Notes under the pieces: generated by a model
Seen by the model: the letters and a program-made list of their open reading frames with translations, nothing else
Told to the model about the DNA's origin: nothing
The model's database searches: none
Program-made: the position numbers and the translations under genes
Origin: Catenulispora sp. MAP5-51
Lineage (GTDB): Bacteria > Actinomycetota > Actinomycetes > Streptomycetales > Catenulisporaceae
Direction of reading: 5' to 3'
Length of the DNA: 64,000 bases
Assembly (NCBI RefSeq): GCF_041261205.1
Contig: NZ_JBGCCH010000005.1
Location: 372,001-436,000, forward strand
Part shown: in pieces, positions 9,325 to 18,565 of the stretch
Numbering within the stretch: position 1 is the stretch's first letter
Layout: every line of letters starts with the position of its first letter

Positions 9325-9346
9325 TTCATGAGAGCGCTCTCATGAA
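9325..9346. promoter_or_regulatory. 22-bp perfect palindrome, LacI-type (CelR-like) operator
   Basis: Arms TTCATGAGAGC and GCTCTCATGAA form a perfect 22-bp palindrome with a central CG. The core TGAGAGCGCTCTCA differs from the known CelR/CebR cellulase operator TGGGAGCGCTCCCA by one symmetric base pair. It lies between the divergent GH5 and LacI-regulator genes, so it is probably where the regulator at 9411 binds both promoters. Confidence 0.8.
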
Positions 9347-9410
9347 CCCCTCGTGAGCCCTTCGACACCCGGTGTTCATTCCGTCCCCCCACAAGTCGGA
9401 GAACCTTGAG

Positions 9411-10427
9411 ATGACCCGTTCCGCCACTCCGGGTCCGCGTCCCACCCTGGCCGACGTCGCCGCGCTGGCCGGCGTGTCCCCGGCCACCGCCTCGCGCGTG
9501 CTGAACGGCACCGCCGGGGTCAGCGGCACCGCCCGGACCGAGGTGCACAACGCCGTGTCGCGGCTGTCCTACGTCCGGCAGCGGGCCCGAGCCTCGCGCC
9601 GCGCCAAGGTCAGCTCGATCGCCGCGGTGGTGTGCGAGGACGGCGTGCGGCTGTTCGCGGACACCTTCTTCTCCCGCATCCTGCTCGGCGCCGGCCAGGC
9701 GCTGCGCACCGGCGACATCCAGCTGGTGCTGCTGGTGGTGCGCGGCCCGGCCGACCACGGCTCGGTCGAGCGCTACCTGTCCAAGGGCCTGGCCGACGGC
9801 GTCCTGCTGATCAGCGCCCACGACCGGGACCCGCTGGTGCCGATGCTCCGGGCGATGCGGGTGCCGACGGTGGCCGCCGGCCGGCCGATGACGCCGGGCG
9901 AGCTGCCCTACGTCGACGCCGACAACCGCGGCGGCGCGCACGAGGCCGTCAGACGTCTGCTGGACTCCGGGCGGCGCAAGGTGGTGTCCATCGCGGGGCC
10001 CCCGGACATGGCCGTGGGTGCCGACCGGCGGGCCGGCTACCGGGACGCGATCGCCGAGGCCGACGCCGTCGGCACCATCGTCTACGGCGACTTCACCCCG
10101 ACCTCCGGCGAGCACGCGATGCGCCGGCTCCTGGAACACCATCCGGATCTGGACGCGGTGTTCGCCGCGTCCGACCTGATGGCCCTGGGCGCGCTGCGCG
10201 CCCTGCGGCGGGCCGGCCGCCGGGTTCCGGACGACGTCGCGCTCATCGGCTTCGACGACGCGCCGCTGGCCCTGCACACCGATCCGCGCCTGACCACCGT
10301 CCGGCAGCCCGTGGAGGACATGGGCGAGGCGATGGCCAGGCACCTCACCCGACGGCTCATCGGGGAGGTCGACATGCCCCCGGCGACGGTGTTCCCCACC
10401 GAGCTGGTGGTCCGCGACTCCGGCTGA
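9411..10427 (+). CDS. LacI-family regulator of cellulase genes
   Basis: 338 residues from the ATG at 9411; a longer GTG reading from 9372 is less likely. The N-terminal HTH is PTLADVAALAGVSPATASRVLNG, with the SRVLN hinge-type recognition helix. A periplasmic-binding-type sensor domain follows (RILLGAGQALRTGDIQLVLL, LIGFDDAPLALHTDPRLTTVRQP). LacI regulators of this type (CelR, CebR) release DNA on binding cello-oligosaccharides. The perfect palindrome at 9325-9346 just upstream and the flanking cellulase genes fit that role; the ligand is inferred. The GH48 gene follows 82 nt downstream on the same strand. Confidence 0.88.
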   Translation: MTRSATPGPRPTLADVAALAGVSPATASRVLNGTAGVSGTARTEVHNAVSRLSYVRQRARASRRAKVSSIAAVVCEDGVRLFADTFFSRILLGAGQALRTGDIQLVLLVVRGPADHGSVERYLSKGLADGVLLISAHDRDPLVPMLRAMRVPTVAAGRPMTPGELPYVDADNRGGAHEAVRRLLDSGRRKVVSIAGPPDMAVGADRRAGYRDAIAEADAVGTIVYGDFTPTSGEHAMRRLLEHHPDLDAVFAASDLMALGALRALRRAGRRVPDDVALIGFDDAPLALHTDPRLTTVRQPVEDMGEAMARHLTRRLIGEVDMPPATVFPTELVVRDSG

Positions 10428-10509
10428 GCATCGCCGAGCACTGATGTCCGGCCCGCTGCGCGGGACGGCTATGTCGCTATGCCTACGAACGAGAAGGGAT
10501 CGCTTCAGC

Positions 10510-13470
10510 GTGGACAGAAGCAGGACACGAAGAAAGCCTCGGGGAAGACGGTGGCGAGCCCTCGCGCTCGCGCTGTCCGCCGCCCTCGGCTTCGGGGTGC
10601 TGGCCACGGCGCCCCCGCAAGCGGCGGCCGCGGCCGTCCAATGCCAGGTGACGTATTCCGCCAACGACTGGGGAAGCGGGTTCACCGCCACCGCCACCAT
10701 CACCAACGTCGGCACGACCGCGTGGACCGGGTGGACGCTGGGCTACAGCTACTCCGGCAACCAGACGCTGCAGAACGGCTGGAACGGCACCTGGACGCAG
10801 TCGGGCAAGGCGGTGACGGTCGTCAACGCCTCCTACAACGGTTCAGTGGCCGCCGGCGGCAACGTCAGCACGTCCGCCAACTTCACCTACAGCGGCACCA
10901 ACACCGCGCCCACGACGTTCACCGTCAACGGGACCGCGTGCACCGGCGCCCACACGCCGCCTACTGTCGCGCTCACCAGCCCGGCAGCCGGCGCCGCGTA
11001 CACCGCCCCGGCGACCGTGCCGATGGCGGCGACCGCCTCGGCGGCGAGCGGCTCGACGATCTCCAAGGTCGAGTTCTACGCCGGGACGACGCTGGCGTGC
11101 ACCGCCACCGCCGCGCCCTACGCGTGCAACTGGACCGGGGCCGCGGCGGGCAGCTACTCGATCACCGCCGAGGCCTACGACAGCCAGGGCGCGACCACGA
11201 CCTCCTCGCCGGTCGGCATCACGGTCACCGCCGCCCCGACGGTCACGGTCACGCCGAGCGCGCTGAACCTGGCCCAGGGCGCGACCGGGACGCTGGCGGT
11301 CGCGCTGTCCGCGCCGCCGGCCGCGAACATCACGGTCACCACAGCTCGCACGTCCGGGAACACCGGCCTGTCGGTCACCGGCGGCGGCACGCTCACCTTC
11401 ACGCCGTCGAACTGGTCCACGGCGCAGAACGTGACCATCACCGCCGACGCCTCCGGCACCGGCAACGCCACGTTCACCGCGAGTGCCACCGGCTACGCCC
11501 CCGGCGCCTCGGTGGTCACCGAGACCGGCGCGCTCGGCGCGTACGAGCAGCGGTTCATGACGCAGTACAACAAGATCATGAACTCGTCCAACGGATACTT
11601 CAACCCGCTGGGCATCCCGTACCACTCGGTCGAGACGCTGATCGTCGAGGCGCCCGACTACGGCCACGAGACCACCTCGGAGACCTGGAGCTACGACATC
11701 TGGCTGCAGGCCATGTACGGCAACATCTCCGGGGACTGGACGAAGTTCAACGCCGCGTGGGCGCTGATGGAGCAGTACATGATCCCGACCCACGCGGATC
11801 AGCCCACGAACAGCGCCTACAACGCGAGCTCCCCGGCCCAGTACGCGCCGGAGGAGCCCGAACCCGACCAGTACCCGGTGGCGCTCAACTCCTCCACCCC
11901 GGTCGGCCAGGACCCGCTCGCGGCCGAACTGCAGGCCGCGTACGGCACCTCGGACATCTACGGCATGCACTGGCTGGAGGACGTCGACAACAAGTACGGG
12001 TACGGCGACACCCCCGGCGGCGGCTGCGAGCAGGGCCCGAACACCGGCAAGCCGTCCTACATCAACTCCTACCAGCGCGGCGCCGACGAGTCGGTGTGGG
12101 AGACCATCCCGCAGCCGACGTGCGAGGACCTGAAGTACGGCGGCCCGAACGGCTACCTGGACTTGTTCGACCAGGGCCAGGGCACCGCGCAGTGGAAGTT
12201 CACCGACGCCCCGGACGCCGACGCCCGCACCGTGCAGGCCGCCTACTGGGCCGACACCTGGGCCAAGGCGCAGGGCAAGGAGTCGCAGGTCTCGGCGACC
12301 GTCGCCAAGGCCGGCAAGATGGGTGACTACCTGCGGTACTCGATGTTCGACAAGTACTTCAAGCAGATCGGCGACTGCACCTCGCCGACCGCCTGCCCCG
12401 GCGGCACCGGCAAGAGCAGCGACGACTACCTGCTGGGCTGGTACTACGCCTGGGGCGGCTCGCTGTCCACGTCCGGCTCGTGGGCCTGGCGCATCGGCGA
12501 CGGCGCGGCGGCGCAGGGCTACCAGAACCCGATGGCCGCCTGGGCGCTGGTGAACGACCCGGCCGAGGCCCCGAAGGGCGCCACCGCGGCCACCGACTGG
12601 AGCACCAGCCTGCAGCGGCAGATCCAGTTCTTCCAGTGGCTGCAGTCCTCCGAGGGCGGCATCGCCGGCGGCGCGACGAACAGCTGGAACGGCCAGTACG
12701 GCACCCCGCCGGCCGGCGACCCGACGTTCTACGGCATGGCCTATGACTGGGAGCCCGTCTACCACGACCCGCCGTCGAACAACTGGTTCGGGATGCAGGC
12801 GTGGTCGATGGAGCGCTTCGCCGAGTACTACTACAGCACCGGCGACGCCACTGTCGGCGCGATCCTGGCCAAGTGGGTGGCCTGGGTGGAACCGCTGGTC
12901 ACGGTCAACAGCACGACCGGCGCCTGGCAGATCCCGTCCACGCTGACCTGGACCGGCCAGCCGAACACCTGGAACGCGTCCAACCCGCAGCCCAACACCA
13001 ACCTGCACGTCGCGGTGAAGGACTACAGCCAGGACGTCGGCATCGCCTCGGCGCTGGCCAAGACCCTGTCCTACTACGCCGCCAAGGCCAAGGACAGCAC
13101 GGCGCAGACGCTGGCGAAGAACCTGCTCGACGTCATGTGGACCAACGACCAGGACCCCGCGGGCATCGTCACGCCGGAGACCCGGACCGACTACAGCCGC
13201 TTCGACCAGACCTATGACCCGACCACCCACCAGGGGCTCTACATCCCGTCCGGGTGGACCGGCAAGGACCCGTTCGGCAACACCATCTCGTCCACCACGA
13301 CGAACACGTTCCTGAAGCTGCGGCCCTGGTACACCAGCGACCCGTCCTTCTCGAAGGTGCAGACCTACCTCAACGGCGGCGCGGCGCCGACCTTCACCTA
13401 CCACCGCTTCTGGGCGCAGTCGGACGCCGCGATGGCCCAGGCGGTCTACGGACAGCTCTTCGGAGCCTGA
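10510..13470 (+). CDS. secreted GH48 cellobiohydrolase with N-terminal CBM2
   Basis: 986 residues from the GTG at 10510, chosen because AGAAGGGA lies 10 nt upstream; the frame is open back to 10444. Order: basic N-region and signal peptide (ends about residue 43, QAAAAA), CBM2 (about 45-145), an Ig-like domain (about 150-235; PPTVALTSPAAGAAY...KVEFYAGTTLA), a second beta-sandwich with VTVTPSALNLAQGATGTLAVAL (about 238-335), then GH48 (about 340-986) with the acid region DYGHETTSETWSYDIW. GH48 enzymes release cellobiose processively from reducing ends and usually dominate actinobacterial cellulase mixtures. It is followed after 25 nt by the GH6 gene, making a reducing-end/non-reducing-end pair in one operon. 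Confidence 0.95.
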   Translation: MDRSRTRRKPRGRRWRALALALSAALGFGVLATAPPQAAAAAVQCQVTYSANDWGSGFTATATITNVGTTAWTGWTLGYSYSGNQTLQNGWNGTWTQSGKAVTVVNASYNGSVAAGGNVSTSANFTYSGTNTAPTTFTVNGTACTGAHTPPTVALTSPAAGAAYTAPATVPMAATASAASGSTISKVEFYAGTTLACTATAAPYACNWTGAAAGSYSITAEAYDSQGATTTSSPVGITVTAAPTVTVTPSALNLAQGATGTLAVALSAPPAANITVTTARTSGNTGLSVTGGGTLTFTPSNWSTAQNVTITADASGTGNATFTASATGYAPGASVVTETGALGAYEQRFMTQYNKIMNSSNGYFNPLGIPYHSVETLIVEAPDYGHETTSETWSYDIWLQAMYGNISGDWTKFNAAWALMEQYMIPTHADQPTNSAYNASSPAQYAPEEPEPDQYPVALNSSTPVGQDPLAAELQAAYGTSDIYGMHWLEDVDNKYGYGDTPGGGCEQGPNTGKPSYINSYQRGADESVWETIPQPTCEDLKYGGPNGYLDLFDQGQGTAQWKFTDAPDADARTVQAAYWADTWAKAQGKESQVSATVAKAGKMGDYLRYSMFDKYFKQIGDCTSPTACPGGTGKSSDDYLLGWYYAWGGSLSTSGSWAWRIGDGAAAQGYQNPMAAWALVNDPAEAPKGATAATDWSTSLQRQIQFFQWLQSSEGGIAGGATNSWNGQYGTPPAGDPTFYGMAYDWEPVYHDPPSNNWFGMQAWSMERFAEYYYSTGDATVGAILAKWVAWVEPLVTVNSTTGAWQIPSTLTWTGQPNTWNASNPQPNTNLHVAVKDYSQDVGIASALAKTLSYYAAKAKDSTAQTLAKNLLDVMWTNDQDPAGIVTPETRTDYSRFDQTYDPTTHQGLYIPSGWTGKDPFGNTISSTTTNTFLKLRPWYTSDPSFSKVQTYLNGGAAPTFTYHRFWAQSDAAMAQAVYGQLFGA

Positions 13471-13495
13471 CACACAAAACAGACAGGAGTGAACC

Positions 13496-15391
13496 ATGGC
13501 ACAAGGCACACCAGGTAATAAGGACAGAGCAGGCAGAGCAGACAGAGCCAGACGGCTCACCAGCGCCTTCGTGGCGGCCGGGGTGACGCTGGGAGTGGCC
13601 GGCGGGCTCGCCGCGCTGACCACGACCAGCTCCAGCGCGGCGACCGGCGCCGGATGCACCGCGGTCTACTCGGTGAGCAGCGACTGGGGCTCCGGTTTCG
13701 GGGCGCAGGTCGTGATCACGAACAACGGCCCGGCCTGGACGAACTGGACGCTGACGTACTCCTACGCCGGCAACCAGACGTTGCAGAGCGGGTGGAACGG
13801 GAACTGGACGCAGTCCGGCAAGGCGGTCACCGTCACCAACGCGTCCTACAACGGCTCGGTGGCCTCCGGCGGGAGCGTGACTCCGGCGGCGAACTTCACC
13901 TACTCCGGGACGAACGCGGCGCCGACGTCGTTCGCGGTCAACGGTGTCACGTGCACCGGGACCACGCCGCCGCCCACGACGCCGACCACCACCCCGTCCA
14001 CGACGCCCACCACGACGCCGTCGACCACGCCCTCGACGACCCCGTCCACCACGCCTTCCACCACGCCCTCGACGACGCCGAGCACCGGCGGCGGAGGCGG
14101 GCACGTGGCGAACCCGTTCGTGGGCGCCTCGCAGTATCTGAGCCCGGACTACACCGGCGAGGTCAACGCCCAGGTGGCGTCCGACCAGTCGGCGAACCCG
14201 ACGCTGGCCGCCTCCGAGGCGAAGATGGCGAACTACTCGACCGCGGTCTGGATGGACCACATCGGGGCCATCGCCGGCGACAGCGGCAGCGTTCACCACG
14301 GTCTGCAGTGGCACCTGGACCAGGCGCTGTCCCAGCAGCAGGCCGGGACCCCGGAGACCTTCGAGGTCGTCATCTACGACCTGCCGGGCCGGGACTGCGC
14401 GGCGCTGGCCTCCAACGGTGAGATCCCGGCCACGGCCGCCGGTCTGACCGAGTACGAGTCGCAGTACATCGACCCGATCTCGGCGCTGCTGGCGAACCCG
14501 AAGTACGCGAGCCTGCGGATCGTGGCCATCGTCGAGCCGGACTCGCTGCCCAACGCGGTCACCAACCAGAGCAAGCCCGCGTGCGCGACGGCGACGCCGT
14601 TCTACGAGACCGGCGTCGAGTACGCGCTGAACAAGCTGCACGCGATCTCCAACGTCTACAACTACGTGGACATCGCGCACTCGGCGTGGCTGGGCTGGTC
14701 CTCCAACATGGGCCCGGCGGCGCAGGAGTTCGCCAAGGTGGCCAGGGCGACGACCGCGGGCTTCGCCAGCGTGGACGGCTTCATCTCCGACACCGCCAAC
14801 TACACCCCGACCACCGAGCCGTTCCTGCCGAACTCGACGCTGCAGGTCGGCGGGAACCCGCTGGACTCGGCGAAGTTCTACCAGTACAACCCGTACTTCG
14901 ACGAGTACGACTACGACCAGGCGATGTACAGCCAACTGGTCGGCCAGGGCTTCTCGCCGAACGTCGGCATGCTCATCGACACCTCGCGCAACGGCTGGGG
15001 CGGTCCGAACCGGCCGACGTCGCTGAACTCCTCGCCGACGACCGTCGACAGCTATGTCGCGGCCAACAAGGTGGACCAGCGGTCCTTCCGCGGCGACTGG
15101 TGCAACCAGAACGGCGCGGGGATCGGGGCGCGGCCGACGGTGCTGCCGTACGGGGCGTCCAACCACATCATCGCGTTCGTGTGGATCAAGCCGCCCGGTG
15201 AGTCGGACGGCGACTACCCGACCGCCTCGCACACCCACGGCGACCCGCACTGCGACCCCGCCGGGACCAACACCGACGGCAACGGCGGGACGTACAGCAC
15301 CGGGTCGATCCCCGGGTACGACGTGCCGGCCGGCCAGTGGTTCGCCGCCGAGTTCCAGCAGGAGGTGGAGAACGCCTACCCGGCGCTGTGA
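13496..15391 (+). CDS. secreted GH6 exocellulase (cellobiohydrolase) with N-terminal CBM2
   Basis: 631 residues; AGGAG precedes the ATG. A signal peptide (about 1-50) is followed by CBM2 (about 52-155), a TTP-rich linker (about 157-198) and GH6 (about 203-631). Catalytic motifs are VVIYDLPGRDCAAL with the acid Asp, IVAIVEPDSLPN, SFRGDWCNQNGAGIG and FVWIKPPGESDG. The long loops (GDYPTASHTHGDPHCDP) match exo-acting Cel6B-type enzymes that attack non-reducing ends. It is likely co-transcribed with GH48; the transcript ends at the hairpin at 15442-15469. Confidence 0.95.
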   Translation: MAQGTPGNKDRAGRADRARRLTSAFVAAGVTLGVAGGLAALTTTSSSAATGAGCTAVYSVSSDWGSGFGAQVVITNNGPAWTNWTLTYSYAGNQTLQSGWNGNWTQSGKAVTVTNASYNGSVASGGSVTPAANFTYSGTNAAPTSFAVNGVTCTGTTPPPTTPTTTPSTTPTTTPSTTPSTTPSTTPSTTPSTTPSTGGGGGHVANPFVGASQYLSPDYTGEVNAQVASDQSANPTLAASEAKMANYSTAVWMDHIGAIAGDSGSVHHGLQWHLDQALSQQQAGTPETFEVVIYDLPGRDCAALASNGEIPATAAGLTEYESQYIDPISALLANPKYASLRIVAIVEPDSLPNAVTNQSKPACATATPFYETGVEYALNKLHAISNVYNYVDIAHSAWLGWSSNMGPAAQEFAKVARATTAGFASVDGFISDTANYTPTTEPFLPNSTLQVGGNPLDSAKFYQYNPYFDEYDYDQAMYSQLVGQGFSPNVGMLIDTSRNGWGGPNRPTSLNSSPTTVDSYVAANKVDQRSFRGDWCNQNGAGIGARPTVLPYGASNHIIAFVWIKPPGESDGDYPTASHTHGDPHCDPAGTNTDGNGGTYSTGSIPGYDVPAGQWFAAEFQQEVENAYPAL

Positions 15392-15441
15392 GCGCTGTGA
15401 GCGCTGAGATCGCTGGAGCACTGAAAGCAGAGTGATCGGAC

Positions 15442-15469
15442 GGGCCCGGTGCCACGCGGCACCGGGCCC
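15442..15469 (+). terminator. terminator after GH48-GH6
   Basis: A 12-bp perfect GC stem (GGGCCCGGTGCC at 15442-15453, complement at 15458-15469) with a 4-nt loop lies 50 nt after the GH6 stop and ahead of the GH74 promoter region. Confidence 0.75.
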
Positions 15470-15484
15470 CTTCCGGCCGCGCAA

Positions 15485-15498
15485 TCGAAGCGCTTCGA
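15485..15498. promoter_or_regulatory. LacI-type palindromic operator before the GH74 gene
   Basis: TCGAAGCGCTTCGA is a perfect 14-bp palindrome with the central GCGC shared with the site at 9325-9346 and the general LacI-family form. It lies 36 nt upstream of the GH74 ATG, where a repressor would block transcription. Confidence 0.65.
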
Positions 15499-15533
15499 CA
15501 ATCCGATCATCCATCGCACCTGACAGGAGAATC

Positions 15534-18350
15534 ATGCGAAGAAGCTTGAAGAACGGCCTGAGCGCGGTGCTCGGCGCGGTGCTGGCCGTCGCCGGGCTCG
15601 GGACCGTCAGCCTGTCGCTGAGCGGCACCTCCGCCGCGGCGGCATCCTCGGCGCCCGCCGCCTCCGGCTCCGGCTACACGTGGCAGAACGTGCCGATCGT
15701 CGGCGGCGGCTTCGTCCCGGACATCGTGTTCAACCCCGGCGCGCAGAACGTCGTCTACGCGCGGACCGACATCGGCGGCATGTACCGGTGGAATCAGAGC
15801 TCTGCCAGTTGGACCCCGCTCATGGACTGGGTCGGCTGGAACAACTGGAACGAGCAGGGCGTCGTCTCGGTCGCCGCCGACCCGGTGCAGACGAACCGGG
15901 TCTACGCGGCGGTCGGCATGTACACCAACAGCTGGGACCCGAACAACGGAGCCATCCTGCGGTCCACCGACCAGGGGAACACCTGGACCGCGACGGCCCT
16001 GCCGTTCAAGCTCGGCGGGAACATGCCGGGGCGCGGGATGGGGGAGCGGCTGATGGTCGATCCCGACGACGACGCGGTGCTGTACATGGGGATGCCCAGC
16101 GGGCACGGCCTGTGGAAGAGCACTGACTACGGCGCGACCTGGGCCCAGGTGACGGCGTTCCCGAACGTCGGGAACTACGTCCAGGACTCCACCGACACCA
16201 CCGGCTACCTCTCGGACGACCAGGGCGTCGCGTGGGTCGCGTTCGACAAGGCCTCCGGGACGACCGGCGGCTCCGGGACCCCCACCAAGACCATCTTCGT
16301 CGGCGTCGCGGACCTGCAGAACACGGTCTACGAGTCGACCGACGGCGGCGCCACCTGGAGCCGGGTCGCCGGGCAGCCGACCGGCTTCCTCGCGCACAAG
16401 GGCCTGGTGGACCCGACCGGGAGCTATCTGTACATCACGACCAGCAACAAGGGCGGGCCGTACGACGGCAGCTCCGGGGACGTGTGGAAGTACGCGATCG
16501 CCACCGGCACCTGGACGCAGATCAGCCCGGTGCACTCCAGCGACACCTCGAACGACTACTACGGCTACAGCGGAATGACCATCGACCAGCAGCACCCGAA
16601 CACCATCATGGTCACCGGCTACAGCTCGTGGTGGCCGGACACGTACCTCTACCGTTCCACCGACGGCGGCGCGACGTGGACGAACGCGTGGTCCTACAAC
16701 GGCTATCCGACCCGCGTCGACAAGTACTCGCTGGACGTGTCCGCCTCGCCGTGGCTCTCGTGGGGCAACAACCCCTCGCCGCCGGAGGAGACGCCGAAGC
16801 TGGGGTGGATGACCGAGGGGCTGGCCATCGACCCGTTCAACAGCGACCGCATGATGTTCGGCACCGGCGCGACGCTGTACGGCACGACGAACCTGACGGC
16901 CTGGGACTCCACCGCCGCCACCGCCAAAGTGAAGATCTCGGTGATGGCGCAGGGCATCGAGGAGACCGCGGTCAACGACCTGGTCTCGCCGCCGTCCGGG
17001 GCGCCGCTGTTGTCGGCGCTCGGCGACGTGGGCGGATTCCGGCACACGGACCTGACCAAGGTGCCGTCGCTGATGTATCAAAGCCCGAACTGGGGCACGT
17101 CCACGAGCATCGACTACGCCGAGTCGAACCCGAACGACGTGGTCCGCGCCGGCGACGGCAGCTCGACGGTGAACTCGGCGGCGTTCTCCTCCGACGACGG
17201 CGCCGACTGGTACGCCGCGTCGTCGCAGCCCTCGGGCGTCACGGCGGGCGGCACGGTCGCCGAGGCCGCGGACGGCAGCGCGGCGGTCTGGTCGCCGACC
17301 GGTGCCGGGGTGAACTACACGACGACGACCGGGAGCTCCTGGACCGCCTCGACGGGGATCCCGGCCGGGGCGCAGGTGCGCAGCGACCGGGTCAACCCGA
17401 AGAAGTTCTACGGGTTCTCCTATGCCACGGGCACGTTCTACCTCAGCACCGACGGCGGCAAGACGTTCACCGCCTCGGCGGCGGCGAACCTGCCTTCCGG
17501 GACGGCGGGAGGTGCTCAGTTCCACGCGGTTCCCGGCACGGAGGGCGACCTGTGGCTGGCCGGCGGCTCGACGTCCGGGGCCTACGGGCTGTGGCACTCG
17601 ACGGACTCCGGGGCGACCTGGACCAAGCTGGCGAACGTGCAGCAAGCCGACAACATCGGCTTCGGCGCGCCGGCGCCCGGCCACACGAACAAGGCGCTGT
17701 ACACGATCGCCGAGATCGGAGGCGTGCGGGGCATCTTCCGCTCCGACGACTACGGCGCCACCTGGACCCGGATCAACGACGACCAGCACCAGTGGGGCAA
17801 CATCGGTGCGGCCATCACCGGTGATCCGCGGGTGTACGGACGCGTGTACGTCGGGACGAACGGTCGCGGGATCGTGTACGGGAACCTGACGGGGTCGGGG
17901 ACGAGTTCCTCTTCATCCCCCTCGACCACGCCCTCGACCACTCCCACGACCACGCCCTCCACGACGCCCTCCACGACGCCGTCGACCACGCCTTCGACGA
18001 CGCCCAGCACGTCCTCGTCGTCCAGCGCCCCGGCAGGGGCCTGCCACGTGACGTACACCAAGGCGAGCGAATGGGGCGGCGGCTACACCGCGAACATCAC
18101 GGTCGCCAACACCGGCGCGACCCCGTGGACCGCCTGGACGGTCACCTGGACCTACCCCGGCGACCAGAAGATCACCAACGCCTGGAACGCCACGGCGACC
18201 CAGACCGGAGCCGCGGTCAGTGCCACGAACATGGCCTACAACGGTTCCGTCGCCACGGGATCGTCGGCGTCGTTCGGCGTGCAGGGCACGTGGACGGCGA
18301 ACGACACCAGTCCGACAGCCTTTTCCGTGAATGGTGCGACTTGTTCCTGA
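15534..18350 (+). CDS. secreted GH74 xyloglucanase with C-terminal CBM2
   Basis: 938 residues from the ATG at 15534 (AGGAGA just upstream). The signal peptide is about 1-38. The GH74 tandem beta-propeller region (about 45-790) has repeated BNR-like STDGG/STDQGNTW motifs. The two catalytic aspartates are visible in VYARTDIGGMYRW and SALGDVGGFRH. A Ser/Thr-Pro linker (about 793-835) joins a C-terminal CBM2 (about 838-938: CHVTYTKASEWGGGYTANI). GH74 enzymes cut xyloglucan, the hemicellulose that coats cellulose. Unlike the other three enzymes of the island, its CBM2 is C-terminal and more diverged. It has its own operator and a terminator on each side, so it is a separate transcription unit. Confidence 0.95.
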   Translation: MRRSLKNGLSAVLGAVLAVAGLGTVSLSLSGTSAAAASSAPAASGSGYTWQNVPIVGGGFVPDIVFNPGAQNVVYARTDIGGMYRWNQSSASWTPLMDWVGWNNWNEQGVVSVAADPVQTNRVYAAVGMYTNSWDPNNGAILRSTDQGNTWTATALPFKLGGNMPGRGMGERLMVDPDDDAVLYMGMPSGHGLWKSTDYGATWAQVTAFPNVGNYVQDSTDTTGYLSDDQGVAWVAFDKASGTTGGSGTPTKTIFVGVADLQNTVYESTDGGATWSRVAGQPTGFLAHKGLVDPTGSYLYITTSNKGGPYDGSSGDVWKYAIATGTWTQISPVHSSDTSNDYYGYSGMTIDQQHPNTIMVTGYSSWWPDTYLYRSTDGGATWTNAWSYNGYPTRVDKYSLDVSASPWLSWGNNPSPPEETPKLGWMTEGLAIDPFNSDRMMFGTGATLYGTTNLTAWDSTAATAKVKISVMAQGIEETAVNDLVSPPSGAPLLSALGDVGGFRHTDLTKVPSLMYQSPNWGTSTSIDYAESNPNDVVRAGDGSSTVNSAAFSSDDGADWYAASSQPSGVTAGGTVAEAADGSAAVWSPTGAGVNYTTTTGSSWTASTGIPAGAQVRSDRVNPKKFYGFSYATGTFYLSTDGGKTFTASAAANLPSGTAGGAQFHAVPGTEGDLWLAGGSTSGAYGLWHSTDSGATWTKLANVQQADNIGFGAPAPGHTNKALYTIAEIGGVRGIFRSDDYGATWTRINDDQHQWGNIGAAITGDPRVYGRVYVGTNGRGIVYGNLTGSGTSSSSSPSTTPSTTPTTTPSTTPSTTPSTTPSTTPSTSSSSSAPAGACHVTYTKASEWGGGYTANITVANTGATPWTAWTVTWTYPGDQKITNAWNATATQTGAAVSATNMAYNGSVATGSSASFGVQGTWTANDTSPTAFSVNGATCS

Positions 18351-18364
18351 GCCGCAGGTGATCG

Positions 18365-18398
18365 GTATGGCCCCTCCGGAACTGCGGAGGGGCCATAC
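18365..18398 (+). terminator. terminator after the GH74 gene
   Basis: A 14-bp perfect stem (GTATGGCCCCTCCG at 18365-18378 and its complement at 18385-18398) with a 6-nt loop lies 15 nt after the stop codon. Confidence 0.8.
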
Positions 18399-18458
18399 GT
18401 GCACGAATACCGGCAGGACTTTCTTCGCGACCCACAGTAATGGATCAATGATTCGGGG

Positions 18459-18487
18459 TTACCAAGTCACTGAAGCTCTTTTACACT
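18459..18487 (+). promoter_or_regulatory. possible promoter of the RHS toxin gene
   Basis: TTACCA (18459-18464), a 17-nt spacer and TACACT (18482-18487) lie about 80 nt ahead of the start codon in an unusually AT-rich stretch. Each hexamer matches 4 of 6 consensus positions. Confidence 0.35.
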
Positions 18488-18565
18488 CAGGGTCCTGAGC
18501 AGCGTTGGTGGTTTTGCGTCGGGTGCACGGTTTTGTGGTGGATGCACAGACGGGGAGGCTTTGCT

